NCBI RefSeq assembly: GCF_014201115.1
Contig: NZ_JACHDO010000001.1
Coordinates: forward strand, 1,302,001-1,366,000
Direction of reading: 5' to 3'
From: Nocardiopsis metallicus
GTDB taxonomy: Bacteria > Actinomycetota > Actinomycetes > Streptosporangiales > Streptosporangiaceae
DNA: 64,000 nucleotides
The position numbers were made by a program, and so were the translations under genes. The notes below the pieces were generated by a model that ran no database searches, had not been told where the DNA came from, and saw nothing but the letters and a program-made list of their open reading frames with translations. Below, in pieces: positions 33,621-43,933 of the stretch (position 1 is the stretch's first letter; each line of letters begins with the position of its first letter).

Positions 33621-34556
33621 ATGGGCCAACGACAGTGGACCCCGACCAGGTGGGCGCGGAACGGCGATGTCCGGCTGGCCTTCGACACGCTCATCGGCGC
33701 GGACGAGGGCGATCCGCTTCTGCTCATCATGGGCCTGGGCGTCAGCCGACTGTGGTGGCCGGACGGCCTGTGCGGAGTACTGGCAGACCAGCGCTTCGCG
33801 GTCGCCCGCTTCGACCAGCGCGACTCCGGCGAGTCGACGCTGCTGCCGCCGACGAGGACCCGCCTGCCGGTCACCGCGCTCCTGGGCAGACGCGGCAGGG
33901 CCTACACGGCCGAGGACATGGCGGACGACGTCATCGCTGTACTGGACGAACTGGGGTGGGACTCAGCACACCTGTTCGGCGTGTCCCTCGGCGGGGCCGT
34001 GGCCCAGCGAGTCGCGATCCGCCATCCGCACCGCGTCCGCACCCTGACCTCCATGTCGGCGGTGCCCGCGGACGCTGCGGGGCTGGGCACCTTGCGCTAC
34101 ATCAACATCCGGGCCCTCGCCCGGCTCAGTCGGACGCGTTTCCCCGACACCAGGGAGGGCGCCGTCGAAGCCAGCCTCGCTGTCGCCCGGTTCTGTGCCT
34201 CACCCCATCAGCCCTTCGACGAGGACGAGGAACGCACGAGGGCCGAACGCCTCGCGGACACCGGGGCCCGCGACGTCCAGGCGCAGAGCCGTCAGATCGG
34301 GGCCCAGTGGCACGGCCCGGCGATCAGCGCCATCACGGCACCCACCCTGGTGCTGCACGGCCAGGACGATCCCTTGATCCGGCCGCGCGCGGCCACCGCG
34401 ATCGCCGCTCGTATCCCCGGCGCGCGCCTGGTCATGCTGCCGGGCGTCGGGCACGAGGTCTCCGCGCCGGTGTGGCACACCGTCGCTGCGCAGATACGCG
34501 CGCTCGCGGACGACGCGACGGGCCGGACCGGGCCGCGCCCACCCGAGACCCTTTGA
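33621..34556 (+). CDS. Alpha/beta hydrolase
   Basis: A 311-aa soluble alpha/beta hydrolase. LLLIMGLGVSRLWWP is the oxyanion strand, RFDQRDSGES the next conserved turn, and GVSLGGAVAQ the nucleophile elbow (Ser about 124). The acid is in HGQDDPLI and the His in GVGHEVS. It belongs to the group with aclacinomycin methylesterase-like and proline-iminopeptidase-like enzymes; substrate unknown. The start ATG 33621 follows GGGAGCGGG. Regulated, by inference, by the divergent TetR. Confidence 0.87.
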   Translation: MGQRQWTPTRWARNGDVRLAFDTLIGADEGDPLLLIMGLGVSRLWWPDGLCGVLADQRFAVARFDQRDSGESTLLPPTRTRLPVTALLGRRGRAYTAEDMADDVIAVLDELGWDSAHLFGVSLGGAVAQRVAIRHPHRVRTLTSMSAVPADAAGLGTLRYINIRALARLSRTRFPDTREGAVEASLAVARFCASPHQPFDEDEERTRAERLADTGARDVQAQSRQIGAQWHGPAISAITAPTLVLHGQDDPLIRPRAATAIAARIPGARLVMLPGVGHEVSAPVWHTVAAQIRALADDATGRTGPRPPETL

Positions 34557-35574
34557 GGCGCCGGTTTCCGACCGTTCCTCAAGGCTGTGCACGGGCCGCA
34601 CACGCTCGGCCGCGCACCCCGAACGGTCTTGGGCGCACTGCTCCCCGGCGTACTCGGGCCCCGGGGCGGTGACAGGCGTCCTGTGCGTGGTCCGGTTCCT
34701 GGAGGCCGGTTCCCGCACGACTCGGTCGTGCGGGTGCGGTCAGGGTGTGCGGGAGGCGCCGGGCCATCGCGCTGGTGGCAAGGGGCCCGAACACTGACAC
34801 CGCACCCGTTGTCCCGAGGCGCACGCACATGGTGACCACGACCGTGCGGTGCCAGCAGAACCCCCGTCCCTGCCGGACCCGCTCATGTACACGCATGCCC
34901 ACCCGTATGTACTCAAAGGGGGGCAGTTCATAACCCCCGGGAGGCGTGCTGGCCAGGGGCGTCGGGGTGGCTTCGGCAGCATGCTCTTGCGCCTTGCACC
35001 CCCGCGCAGCCGCGGCTCCCACCTGCTGCTCCCCTGCGGAGCCCGATCTGGTCGGGACCTGACCGATCCTGGCCACCGAACACCAGGCTCCCGGCGAAGT
35101 CGGGTGAGGGGGACGCCAGCCCGTAGTCGAAGGACGAGGGCAGCTCGTTGGACGGCAGGGCTGTCCGGGGCCCAGAGCGGGCGCAGAACTCGATCATGTG
35201 CTGGAGTTCCTCGTCGCGGCCCTTCAACCTCTCCGTGCCGGTCTCGCGCACCTGGTACGGGCGGGGCCTGGGCGTCGCGTGCTGGTACGCCTCCCCGACG
35301 CGGAGGCCGATGCGGCCAGCGGGTGGCCTGGTTCCACCTGAGGCCGAGGGAGTCCGCGGCGAGCGGTGCGACGACCGAACACGTGATGACCAGGACCCAG
35401 CGGCCCCCGCCCATGCCGACATGATGGCAGGGGCGTCCCCTTCCCTCACCGCCTGCTCCGGCGGCTTGCCCCCCTAACGCGCAGGGCGTCGCGGGGATGC
35501 GCGCACAGGGCCCCGGGTATGCCCGGAGGGACCGCACCCCCGACAACACGTGCCCCCGGCAACCAGGAGAGTCA
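34557..35574. other. About 1 kb without an intact gene
   Basis: The region between the hydrolase and the GH89 gene has no open frame with coherent coding statistics along its whole length. Its right half carries the decayed reverse-strand gene noted separately. 34557-35070 shows nothing I can assign. Confidence 0.5.
35071..35415 (-). pseudogene. Decayed or frameshifted small hypothetical gene
   Basis: Reverse-strand reading from ATG 35415 gives GGGRWVLVITCSVVAPLAAD, a plausible signal/membrane start, in one frame until about 35308. The coding pattern then continues in another frame (IGLRVGEAYQHATPRPRPYQ ... ELQHMIEFCARSGPRTALPS) with strong GC at third positions until about 35080. One base lost or gained near 35308 joins them. 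No family recognised. Confidence 0.35.
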
Positions 35575-37800
35575 ATGGTGGACACCGGTCGCGAGCCCAG
35601 CACGCCCGGTTGGAGCGCGGCCCTCAGCGCACTGGCCGACAGGATCCTCGGCCCGGAGCACCGGACGATCGTCTTCCGTGAACAGGCCGGGCCGGAACGC
35701 TTCTTCGAGTACCGCGCCGAGTGCGGGGAACTCACGGTCACGGCTTCCGACGCCATCGCGGCCGCCGTGGGCCTGCACGCCTACCTGCGCGAGGTCTGTG
35801 CCGTCACCGTGGACTGGGACGCGCATCTACCGCTACCGGTCGCCGAGTTCTCGGACGCCCCGACCACGCGCCGCACCGCCGAGGTCGACCGGGCCTACTA
35901 CCTCAACTTCTGCACCACCGGCTACACCTCCCCCTACTGGGGCTGGGACGAGTGGGAGCGCGAGGTCGACTGGATGGCCCTGCACGGGATCACCACACCC
36001 CTGACCGCGGTGGGGCACGAGGCGGTCCTGCGCGACGCCTACGCCAAACTGGGCCTGAGCGACGAGCAGGCGCGCGCGTTCATCGGCGGCCCCGGTTACC
36101 TGCCCTGGCACTACATGGGCAACCTGGACAACTTCGCCGGACCGCTGCCCGCCTCCTGGGCCGACAGCCACCTGGAACTCGGACGGCGGATCCTGAACCG
36201 GCAGCGCGAGCTCGGCATGACGCCCGTCCTGCCCGGGTTCACCGGGCACGTCCCGCCCGAGATCGCCCGGGAACGGCCGGGCGAACGCACCCGGACCCGT
36301 AGCTGGCAGAAGCTCCTCACCCACGTGCTCGACCCCGCCGACCCCCTCTACGCGGAGATCGGCGCGCAGATCACCCGCAGCCAGATCGAACTGCTCGGCA
36401 CCGACCACCTGTACGCCATCGACCCCTTCATCGAGATGGTCCCGGTCGACGCCGACATCTCCTTTCCCGGGGCGGTCGCCGACGCCACCCTCGAAGGGCT
36501 CGTGCGTGCCGACCCCGAGGCCGTGTGGGTACTGCAGAGCTGGCCGTTCTCCTACCAGCGTTCCTTCTGGAGCGATGAGAGGGTCGCCGCCTTTCTCGAC
36601 GCCATCCCCGCCGAGCGCCTCCTGCTGCTCGACCTGTTCGGTGAGCGCGAGCCGCAGTGGTCGCGGTTCGACTCCTTCGGGGACAAGAGCTGGATCTGGT
36701 GCGCGCTGCTCAACTTCGGCGGCCGCACCGATCCCATGGCCAACCTTCAGCGCACCCTCGACGGGATCAACGCCGCCAAGGGCGCCCGCAACCGTCCCGC
36801 CGGGATCGGGCTGGCCATGGAGGCCACCCGCAACAACCCGGCCTTCTTCGACCTGGTCATCGACCAGGTGTGGCAGCGGACCGAGGACGTGGCACCGGAC
36901 TGGCTGCCCGGGTTCGTGCGGCGCCGCTACGGAAGGGGGCACGACCCCGCACTGCTGGAGGGCTGGCGGGGGCTGCTCGCCACCATCCACTCGGTACCGG
37001 GAGACCTCCGCCATCCGGCCGACGAGTACGGGGTCCTGGGCCATCGTCCGCACTACCAGGACCTGGCCGACCCCGAGGACCTGCGCGCCCGGGTCAGCGC
37101 CCGGGTCTGGTACGACTGGCCGGACCTGATCGCGGCCTGGGAACAGCTGGTCGGCGCGGCCGAGCGCAGCCCGGAACCGGTGGAGGGGGCCTTGGGCACA
37201 GACCTGGCCGACGTGGCCATGGCGGTCGTGCTCCGGGTCTTCGACCAGCGCTACCTGAACCTCGTCGAGCGGGTGGGCGCGGGCGGTCCCCGGTCGGGAG
37301 CCGGTCCTCGACCGGGAGAGGGGACCGACCGGACGGAGGGGCCCGGTTCCAGGGAGGAGCTGAACGGGCTCCTGGCGGTGGTCGATGACCTCGATTCGCT
37401 CCTGGCCACCCGGCCCGAGTACCACTACCAGCGCTGGGAGGACCAGGCCCTCGCGTGGGCGCGGACCCCGGAGGAGCGACGGGTGCTGATCGACAACGCC
37501 CGCCGGATCCTCACGGTGTGGACCACCGTCGGTGACGGAGAGCTCGACGACTACGCCAGCCGTCTGTGGGCCGGGTTGGTCGGCGACTACTACCGTTCCC
37601 GCTGGGAGCTGTGGGGGCAGGGGCTGGAACGGGCCGCGACCGACCGGGCCGGGGCCTCGGACGAGTTGGAGCGTGCCCTGGCCGAGCGGGAGGAAGCCTT
37701 CCTGGCGAACGGTGTTCCGCGCCCGCCGCGGGCCGACGGTGACGTCGTCACCCGCTCCCGAGCACTCCTGGACCGCTACGGCCGGACCGAACACCCCTGA
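35575..37800 (+). CDS. Alpha-N-acetylglucosaminidase (GH89)
   Basis: A 741-aa GH89 enzyme that releases terminal alpha-linked GlcNAc. An N-terminal alpha/beta domain (about 1-85) is followed by the barrel opening RTAEVDRAYYLNFCTTGYTSPYWGW, WMALHGITTPL and PWHYMGNLDNF, all GH89 hallmarks. The acid/base Glu is in DPFIEMVPVD (Glu about 287, the FNEM position of NAGLU) and the nucleophile candidate in LLDLFGEREPQW. No signal peptide, so it is probably intracellular. GGAGAGTCA precedes the ATG. The gene stands alone. Possible substrates are host-type glycans or GlcNAc-alpha antibiotics; not determinable. Confidence 0.92.
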   Translation: MVDTGREPSTPGWSAALSALADRILGPEHRTIVFREQAGPERFFEYRAECGELTVTASDAIAAAVGLHAYLREVCAVTVDWDAHLPLPVAEFSDAPTTRRTAEVDRAYYLNFCTTGYTSPYWGWDEWEREVDWMALHGITTPLTAVGHEAVLRDAYAKLGLSDEQARAFIGGPGYLPWHYMGNLDNFAGPLPASWADSHLELGRRILNRQRELGMTPVLPGFTGHVPPEIARERPGERTRTRSWQKLLTHVLDPADPLYAEIGAQITRSQIELLGTDHLYAIDPFIEMVPVDADISFPGAVADATLEGLVRADPEAVWVLQSWPFSYQRSFWSDERVAAFLDAIPAERLLLLDLFGEREPQWSRFDSFGDKSWIWCALLNFGGRTDPMANLQRTLDGINAAKGARNRPAGIGLAMEATRNNPAFFDLVIDQVWQRTEDVAPDWLPGFVRRRYGRGHDPALLEGWRGLLATIHSVPGDLRHPADEYGVLGHRPHYQDLADPEDLRARVSARVWYDWPDLIAAWEQLVGAAERSPEPVEGALGTDLADVAMAVVLRVFDQRYLNLVERVGAGGPRSGAGPRPGEGTDRTEGPGSREELNGLLAVVDDLDSLLATRPEYHYQRWEDQALAWARTPEERRVLIDNARRILTVWTTVGDGELDDYASRLWAGLVGDYYRSRWELWGQGLERAATDRAGASDELERALAEREEAFLANGVPRPPRADGDVVTRSRALLDRYGRTEHP

Positions 37801-38006
37801 CCCGGACCCCTTGGCCCGGTCCCCGTTACCCCGGCCTCTGCCCCCGCCTTTGGCCCCAGACCCGCTGATCCCGAACAGGCTGAACTACTGAACCCGAGCG
37901 CCCCGGCCCCGGCGCTCGAGCCCAACCGGGGCCCCGGCCCGGGCATCCCGGAGAAACTGTCCGAAAACTGTCCGGAAAACCCATGGCGGCGGCGCCGGGA
38001 CGGCAC

Positions 38007-38012
38007 TAGGTT
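38007..38012 (+). promoter_or_regulatory. -10 element TAGGTT, leaderless start
   Basis: TAGGTT ends 7 bases before the methyltransferase ATG and there is no ribosome site, which fits a leaderless transcript. A short direct repeat (ACTGTCCG twice, 37957-37976 region) lies upstream. Confidence 0.4.
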
Positions 38013-38018
38013 GCCCGC

Positions 38019-38786
38019 ATGGCTGACACTGATCGGACACGGACCGAAGCGGCACCGGTGTGGGACGCCGAGATGGCGCGCAGTTACGACACCCCGGGGG
38101 AGGGGATGTTCGCGCCAGAGAAGGTCGACCCCGCGGTCGCCCGGTTGACCGAACTCGCCGAGGGCGGCGCGGCGTTGGAGTTCGCGGTCGGTACCGGCCG
38201 GATCGCGGTGCCGTTGGCGGAGGGCGGGGTCCCGGTCACCGGGATCGAGCTGTCCGTGGCGATGGTCGAGCGGCTGCGGACGAAGGCCGACGAGGACACG
38301 GTTCCGGTGGTGATCGGTGACATGGCCACCACCCGGGTGGCGGGCGATTTCTCGCTGGTCTACCTGGTCTACAACACCGTCTCGAACCTGCTCACCCAGG
38401 CCGAGCAGGTCGAGTGCTTCCGCAACGCTGCCCGGCACCTGGGGCCCGGCGGACGGTTCGTCGTCGAGCTGGGCGTCCCCAGTCTCAGACGGCTTCCGCC
38501 CGGCCAGGACGGGTTGGTGTTCGCGCACCGGGACGGGTACGTGGGTCTGGACACCTTCGACCTCAAGCACCAGCACCTGGTCTCGCACCACATCAGCTTC
38601 ACGAAGGGACGCGAACCCCGGGTGATCCGGGTGAAGCAGCGCTACATCTGGCCCGCCGAACTCGACCTCATGGCGCACATCGCCGGTTTCGAGCTGGAAT
38701 CCCGGCACGCGGACTGGCAGGGGAGCGAGTTCACCGGCGACTCCGGCTCCCACGTGTCCGTCTACCGGCTGCCCGATGCTGACTGA
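38019..38786 (+). CDS. SAM-dependent methyltransferase (class I)
   Basis: A 255-aa protein with a Rossmann methyltransferase core: ALEFAVGTGRIAVPLAEGG (motif I, here EFAVGTG), VTGIELSVAMVERL (motif post-I) and GDMATTRVAGDFSLVYLVYNTVSNL (motif II). After the core, LGPGGRFVVEL is motif III. N-terminal WDAEMARSYDTP is typical of small-molecule methyltransferases. Substrate unknown. The probable leaderless start is noted separately. Confidence 0.88.
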   Translation: MADTDRTRTEAAPVWDAEMARSYDTPGEGMFAPEKVDPAVARLTELAEGGAALEFAVGTGRIAVPLAEGGVPVTGIELSVAMVERLRTKADEDTVPVVIGDMATTRVAGDFSLVYLVYNTVSNLLTQAEQVECFRNAARHLGPGGRFVVELGVPSLRRLPPGQDGLVFAHRDGYVGLDTFDLKHQHLVSHHISFTKGREPRVIRVKQRYIWPAELDLMAHIAGFELESRHADWQGSEFTGDSGSHVSVYRLPDAD

Positions 38787-38870
38787 GCAGGAGTTGGAGC
38801 ACGAGTAACTGAGTGCGTGCCCGAGCGGGGGCGGGGAGTACTGAGAACGGTGGACAGGGCCGGGAATCCG

Positions 38871-39650
38871 TCAGACATCGCGGTGGGTGAAGAGCAGGGC
38901 AGCGACCGCTCCCACCGCCAGCAGCCAGCCGCACAGCACCAGGGGCCCGGTCCAGGGCGTGAACACCGTGTCGGCCCCGGGGAGGTAGAGGGGCTGCCCG
39001 GCCCGGTCCGGCAGCCAGCGCGCGTGCTCGGTGAGCCCGCCGAGCAGAGGTGAGACGATCAGGACCAAGGCCAGCACCCCTACCAGCGGCGGCAGGAGTG
39101 CGCGCGCTACCACCGCGATCAGGTGGGCCAGCAATCCGAGCAGGGACAGGTAGACCGCCGCTCCGACCAGCCGCCAGGGGGAAGCCCCGCCGAGCAGGCT
39201 CCCCTCCGTGACCAGCCATGCGCTTGTCAGCGCGGTACCCACGGCGACGGCCCCGGTGAGAGCGCTGACCATCAGACAGGCGGCGGACTTGGCCGCCAGC
39301 AGTACGCCGCGCCGCGGGGTCGCGGCCAGGGTGGTGCGGATCTGGCCGCCGGCGTACTCGCTGGCCGTGGTCAGGACCCCCAACAGTACGGTGCCGACCT
39401 GGAGGAACACGATCAGCCCGAAGACCGTCGAGGCCGCGTCCGCCGGACCGTGCTCAGGATCGGCTGTGAGCGCCGCCATCCCCGCGGAGACCGCGATCGT
39501 GCCCAGCACGGTGGCGCGGGCCGCGGGCAGGGTGACGAGCTTGACCAGTTCGGCGGCGAAGGTGCGTGCTGGCTCGATTCCGGGTTCGGGCAAACGCACG
39601 GGTACGGGGACGTGATCGACGTCGGAATCCGGCGCGGCACGGCGGCTCAT
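38871..39650 (-). CDS. ABC-2-type transporter permease A
   Basis: A 259-aa membrane protein with six hydrophobic segments and the ABC-2 permease signature TTASEYAGGQIRTTLAATPRR between helices 2 and 3. It ends the operon of ATPase and two permeases, its start overlapping the upstream permease stop. Such systems export lipids, drugs or lantibiotic-like peptides. Confidence 0.85.
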   Translation of the reverse strand: MSRRAAPDSDVDHVPVPVRLPEPGIEPARTFAAELVKLVTLPAARATVLGTIAVSAGMAALTADPEHGPADAASTVFGLIVFLQVGTVLLGVLTTASEYAGGQIRTTLAATPRRGVLLAAKSAACLMVSALTGAVAVGTALTSAWLVTEGSLLGGASPWRLVGAAVYLSLLGLLAHLIAVVARALLPPLVGVLALVLIVSPLLGGLTEHARWLPDRAGQPLYLPGADTVFTPWTGPLVLCGWLLAVGAVAALLFTHRDV

Positions 39651-40446
39651 ACGTCCCTCCGGTGCAGGACGACGGCGGCGACGACCAGCATCCCGGCCGT
39701 CCAGGCCGCCATCACCAGTCCGCCCGGCAGCGGGGCGAGCAGGAGCTCGGGGTCGACGAACAGGTCCGGGCTCGGGCCGAGCACCATGGCGGTCCCGGCG
39801 AGGTCCGGCAGGTACCGGGCCAGGCGGGTGACGTCCGACAGCAAGAGTGAGAACGACACCAGGGAGCTGTTCACGATGAGCAGGATCAGCGGAATGATCC
39901 CGTTGCGGGTCAGGGTGGTCAGCCCCAGGGCGAACAGCGCGGTCAGCGCCCAGTAGGCGAAGACGCCGAGCGAGCGGGCCGCGAACTCGCCGGTCCCCAC
40001 GCTTTCGTTCGCCGCGTCACCGATGGCGGCCCGGGCCAGGACGAGGCCGGCCGGGATCGTCACGGCGGCGGTGAGCGCTGACAACGCCGTGACGACGGCG
40101 GCCTTGGCCGTCAGCACGGACAGGCGGCTCGGGGCCGCGGTGAGGGTGGCGGTGATCTGCCGCCCGCCACCGGCGTCACTACTGTTGGCGGTGTACTCGC
40201 TGCTGATGACGACCACTCCGAGGACCACCGCGCCCATGGTGCCCAGCGGTACGGCCGCGAAGACGGTCTCGATCGGCGAGGTGTCGGCGACGAGCTCGGG
40301 GTTGCCCGACGCCACGGCGTTGCGGACACTGAACGAGTTCAGCAGGGTGACCGCGAGCGATCCGAGGATCGCCACCGCCAGCCCGGCGAACACGGCTGGC
40401 AGGGTGAGGGCCTTGCGCGTCTCCGCGCTCACCTGACGGAGAAGGT

Positions 40447-40450
<4 letters not shown>
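39647..40450 (-). CDS. ABC-2-type transporter permease B
   Basis: A 267-aa membrane protein with the same layout as its neighbour: SSEYTANSSDAGGGRQITATLTAAPSR is the cytoplasmic coupling loop. Overlaps both neighbours by 4 bases. The two permeases probably form a heterodimer on one ATPase. Confidence 0.85.
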
Positions 40451-41169
<719 letters not shown>

Positions 41170-41288
41170 GGCGCCATGCGAACACCGCGGCCCCGGGCCG
41201 GGCATCGGGCCCTGGACCGGACCTGGCCGCCCGACCGGGACCCTGGTCTCTCAGACCCAGGTCCGATGTCCAGCCGGAAGCGCGCTCC

Positions 41289-41294
41289 TAGAAT
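41289..41294 (+). promoter_or_regulatory. -10 element TAGAAT, probable leaderless kinase start
   Basis: TAGAAT ends 7 bases before GTG 41302 and no ribosome site is present, so transcription probably starts at or next to the GTG. No good -35 is seen. Confidence 0.45.
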
Positions 41295-41301
41295 CAGGAC
41301 G

Positions 41302-42201
41302 GTGCACAACCTCAGACCGTCCCGAGTCCCCCGCCTGTGGCTGATCCCCGTACTGGCGCTCTGCGCCGTGGCCCTGGCGGCCCTGACCACGGGCAGCAGC
41401 GGCAGCGGGACCGCCGTCCTCGCGCTGATGGCGGTGGTCGCCGCGGCCGCCACCGGGGTGACGACGTGGACGGTGCTGCGTGCCCGCCGCCAACGCGAGG
41501 AGTACGAACAGCGACTGGCGGCCTGGGCGGGGGAGCGGGCCGTCCAGGAGGAGCGGATCCGGATCGCCCGTGACCTGCACGATCTGGTCTCCCACGGGCT
41601 CGGCACCGTCACCGTGCGCGCCGCGGCGGCGGTCAGGGCGACCGGCCCGGCGGGTCCCGGGGAGCGGGTCACCGCGTTGGCCGACATCGAGGAGGTCAGC
41701 CGGCGCACCACCACCGAGCTGCGACGCATGCTCACCGTGCTGCGCTCCACCGACCCCGAGACCGCCCCCGTACGGCCCGCCGAGACCCTGGAATCCCTGC
41801 CCGGGATCGTCCGTGCAGCACGGGACCAGGGCCTGACCGTCACCCTCGACCTGTCCGAACTCGGCTCGGTCTCACCCGGGGTGCAACTCACGCTCTGCGC
41901 CGTGGTCCGCGAGGCGCTCAACAACACCGCCCGACACGCGGGACCCACCACGGTTCGGGTGGGCGTGCGCCGAGCGGAGGATCGCGCGATCCTGGTCTCC
42001 GTGGCCGACGAGGGACCGGCAACCGACTGGGAACCCCGCCCGGGCGCCGGTTACGGGCTCATCGGCCTGCGCGAACGCGTCCGTGCCCTCGGCGGCACCC
42101 TCGACACCACCGGCCCCGGGGCAGAGGGGGCGCCGGGCTCGGGCTCCGATGACACCAGCTTCGTGCTCACCGCGCGGATCCCCGACCGGGAGGCGCCGTG
42201 A
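41302..42201 (+). CDS. Two-component sensor histidine kinase (NarX/DesK type)
   Basis: A 299-aa kinase with two N-terminal membrane helices (WLIPVLALCAVALAAL; AVLALMAVVAAAATGV) and almost no external loop, so it senses within the membrane or through a partner. The HisKA_3 phosphoacceptor is RDLHDLVSHGLG (His about 93); the ATPase part has VVREALNNTARHA (N-box) and GAGYGLIGLRERV (G-box). It overlaps the response regulator (GTGA). Kinase-regulator pairs beside ABC-2 exporters often control the exporter; that is the likely arrangement here. Confidence 0.9.
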   Translation: MHNLRPSRVPRLWLIPVLALCAVALAALTTGSSGSGTAVLALMAVVAAAATGVTTWTVLRARRQREEYEQRLAAWAGERAVQEERIRIARDLHDLVSHGLGTVTVRAAAAVRATGPAGPGERVTALADIEEVSRRTTTELRRMLTVLRSTDPETAPVRPAETLESLPGIVRAARDQGLTVTLDLSELGSVSPGVQLTLCAVVREALNNTARHAGPTTVRVGVRRAEDRAILVSVADEGPATDWEPRPGAGYGLIGLRERVRALGGTLDTTGPGAEGAPGSGSDDTSFVLTARIPDREAP

Positions 42202-42899
42202 CCGAGCCCGAGCCCGACACCAGCACCCGCAGCACTGCGAACCCGGCCGTAAGTGTGCTGGTCGTGGACGACCAACCCCTGCTTCGGCGCAGCCTCACCC
42301 TGCTCATCGACGCCGCCCCCGGCATCACCGTGGTCGGCCAGGCGGGCACCGGACGCGACGCCGTGTCCCTCAGCCGCGATCTGGCCCCCGACGTGGTCCT
42401 CATGGACATCCGCATGCCCGGCGGCGACGGGATCGAGGCCACCCGGTCGATCACCGCCGACCCCGACCGGGCCCGAACCAGGGTGCTGGTGCTGAGCATG
42501 TTCGAACTCGACGAGTACGTGCACGCGGCCCTGCGCGCCGGAGCCAGCGGGTTCCTGCTCAAGGACGCCCACCCCGACCAGCTGGTCGACGCCATCCGCC
42601 GTACCCACGCCGGGGAGTCCCTCCTGGCGCCCAGCATCCTCACCCGGGTGGTCGAGCACTTCCTGCACGGCCCCGGCGCGGCCCCCGCGCGTGGGCTCGA
42701 CGGTCTCACCGAGCGCGAAACCGAGGTCCTGGCCCTGGTCGCCCGCGGACTGTCCAACACCGAGATCGCCGACGCCCTCACCATCTCCGTCAAGACCGTC
42801 AAGACCCACATCGGCAACCTGCTCGCCAAACTCACCGCCCGAGATCGCGCCCAGCTGGTCATCGCCGCCTACGACAGCGGCCTGGTCACCCCGCCCTGA
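42198..42899 (+). CDS. NarL/LuxR-type response regulator
   Basis: A 233-aa regulator. The receiver (about 18-135) has VDDQPLLRRSL and the phosphoacceptor Asp in VVLMDIRMPGGDG; FLLKDAHPDQLVDAI is the conserved Lys region. A LuxR helix-turn-helix (about 168-225) starts LTERETEVLALVARGLSNTEIA. Partner of the kinase at 41302. Confidence 0.95.
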   Translation: MTEPEPDTSTRSTANPAVSVLVVDDQPLLRRSLTLLIDAAPGITVVGQAGTGRDAVSLSRDLAPDVVLMDIRMPGGDGIEATRSITADPDRARTRVLVLSMFELDEYVHAALRAGASGFLLKDAHPDQLVDAIRRTHAGESLLAPSILTRVVEHFLHGPGAAPARGLDGLTERETEVLALVARGLSNTEIADALTISVKTVKTHIGNLLAKLTARDRAQLVIAAYDSGLVTPP

Positions 42900-43077
42900 C
42901 CCTGTTCCCCGGTACGAGGCGGCTGTGGAAGGGAAGGTGCTGACGCCCCCGAGTTCGGCCACTACGGTCGGCTGCGCCCGAGGGTGGGGCGCGACCGGGG
43001 CGACGTGGGCCGACCCGGCCAGGTCGGCCATCCGGTGCGCCGGGCCAGGTCCTCGCGTTCGTCCATGAGCCCCTCCT

Positions 43078-43133
43078 CGCAAGCGGGAGCGGGCAGCGTG
43101 TTCCCCCGGGAGAGGGAGGGGGACCCGCTTGCG
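43078..43133. promoter_or_regulatory. Long inverted repeat CGCAAGCGGG / CCCGCTTGCG
   Basis: Perfect 10-bp arms (43078-43087 and 43124-43133) around 36 bases that can themselves pair (TCCCCC with GGGGGA). It lies in the 300-base stretch between the response regulator and the next gene; the rest of that stretch shows nothing I can assign. Possible terminator or leader structure. Confidence 0.5.
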
Positions 43134-43200
43134 GGGGAGGCGGGGGCGGGTCGGGGCGAGCATCCTGGGGCAGAGCCGACCACGACCAGGGAGCGATGAG

Positions 43201-43746
43201 ATGGCGTTCAGTCCCAGGAGCCGGAGCCACGGAGAACAGGGGTCGCGGAGGCAGAGGCCGCAAGGGCGGGTGCGGTGGCCCGCGTACACGATGGCGGTGC
43301 TGTTTCTCGGTTACGCGCTGGGCAAGGCCGTCCGCGCGGCACAGGGGCGCCTCGGCTTCCCCGGCGGGCCGGACCCCTCCGCCGGGGATTACGAGCGTTA
43401 CTCCCAGGTGGTGGACGTGGCCACGGCTCAGTGGATGGCTGTGGCCACCGGACTCGCCGCCGCCGCGCTGGTCCTGGCGACCGTGACCGCCGCGGGCCGC
43501 CGGATTCCGCGCCCGCTGATGCTGGTGCTGCTGGCCCTGGCCCTGCTGGGGGTCGCCTCGGGTGCCGTGATGGTCGCGGCCGGAGGGTTCTTCGGTCTCG
43601 GCGCGGACTGGGAGTGGTACCAGGGGGTGGCGGGGGTCGCCGTTACGGCCCTGTTGGGGGCGACGGTCTGGTCCTATGCCAGGGCGACCGCGCCCGTTCG
43701 GGGATCCGCCGAAGAGGACCTGACCGAGGCCGGCACACCTGGCTAG
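43201..43746 (+). CDS. Four-helix membrane protein, unknown
   Basis: A 181-aa protein with a basic N-terminus and four hydrophobic segments: YTMAVLFLGYALGKAV, MAVATGLAAAALVLATV, PLMLVLLALALLGVASG and VAGVAVTALLGATVW. The loop after helix 1 has GGPDPSAGDYERYSQ. No family recognised. ATG 43201 follows GGGAGCGATG. Confidence 0.7.
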   Translation: MAFSPRSRSHGEQGSRRQRPQGRVRWPAYTMAVLFLGYALGKAVRAAQGRLGFPGGPDPSAGDYERYSQVVDVATAQWMAVATGLAAAALVLATVTAAGRRIPRPLMLVLLALALLGVASGAVMVAAGGFFGLGADWEWYQGVAGVAVTALLGATVWSYARATAPVRGSAEEDLTEAGTPG

Positions 43747-43933
43747 AGTGCGGCTTTCTGGTCGAGGACACGGCAAGAAGGCGGGAGCGTGAAGCAGCGG
43801 GTACGGGTGCACAGGTCCAACATCCATTACTGCGCACCCTGGCAGGTCTGATCGGCGCCTTCGCTCCCGGATTCCGGGGACTGACTTCGGGGAAGGGTCC
43901 TTGAGGCATCGGACGTCAACGCGAGGGGGCGTG

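Noticed and set aside
35833..37794. 653-codon reverse open frame
   Set aside because: Antisense of the GH89 gene.
42962..43183. Small open frames between the response regulator and the membrane protein
   Set aside because: Arginine/proline/serine-rich readings without ribosome sites; typical GC-rich noise.
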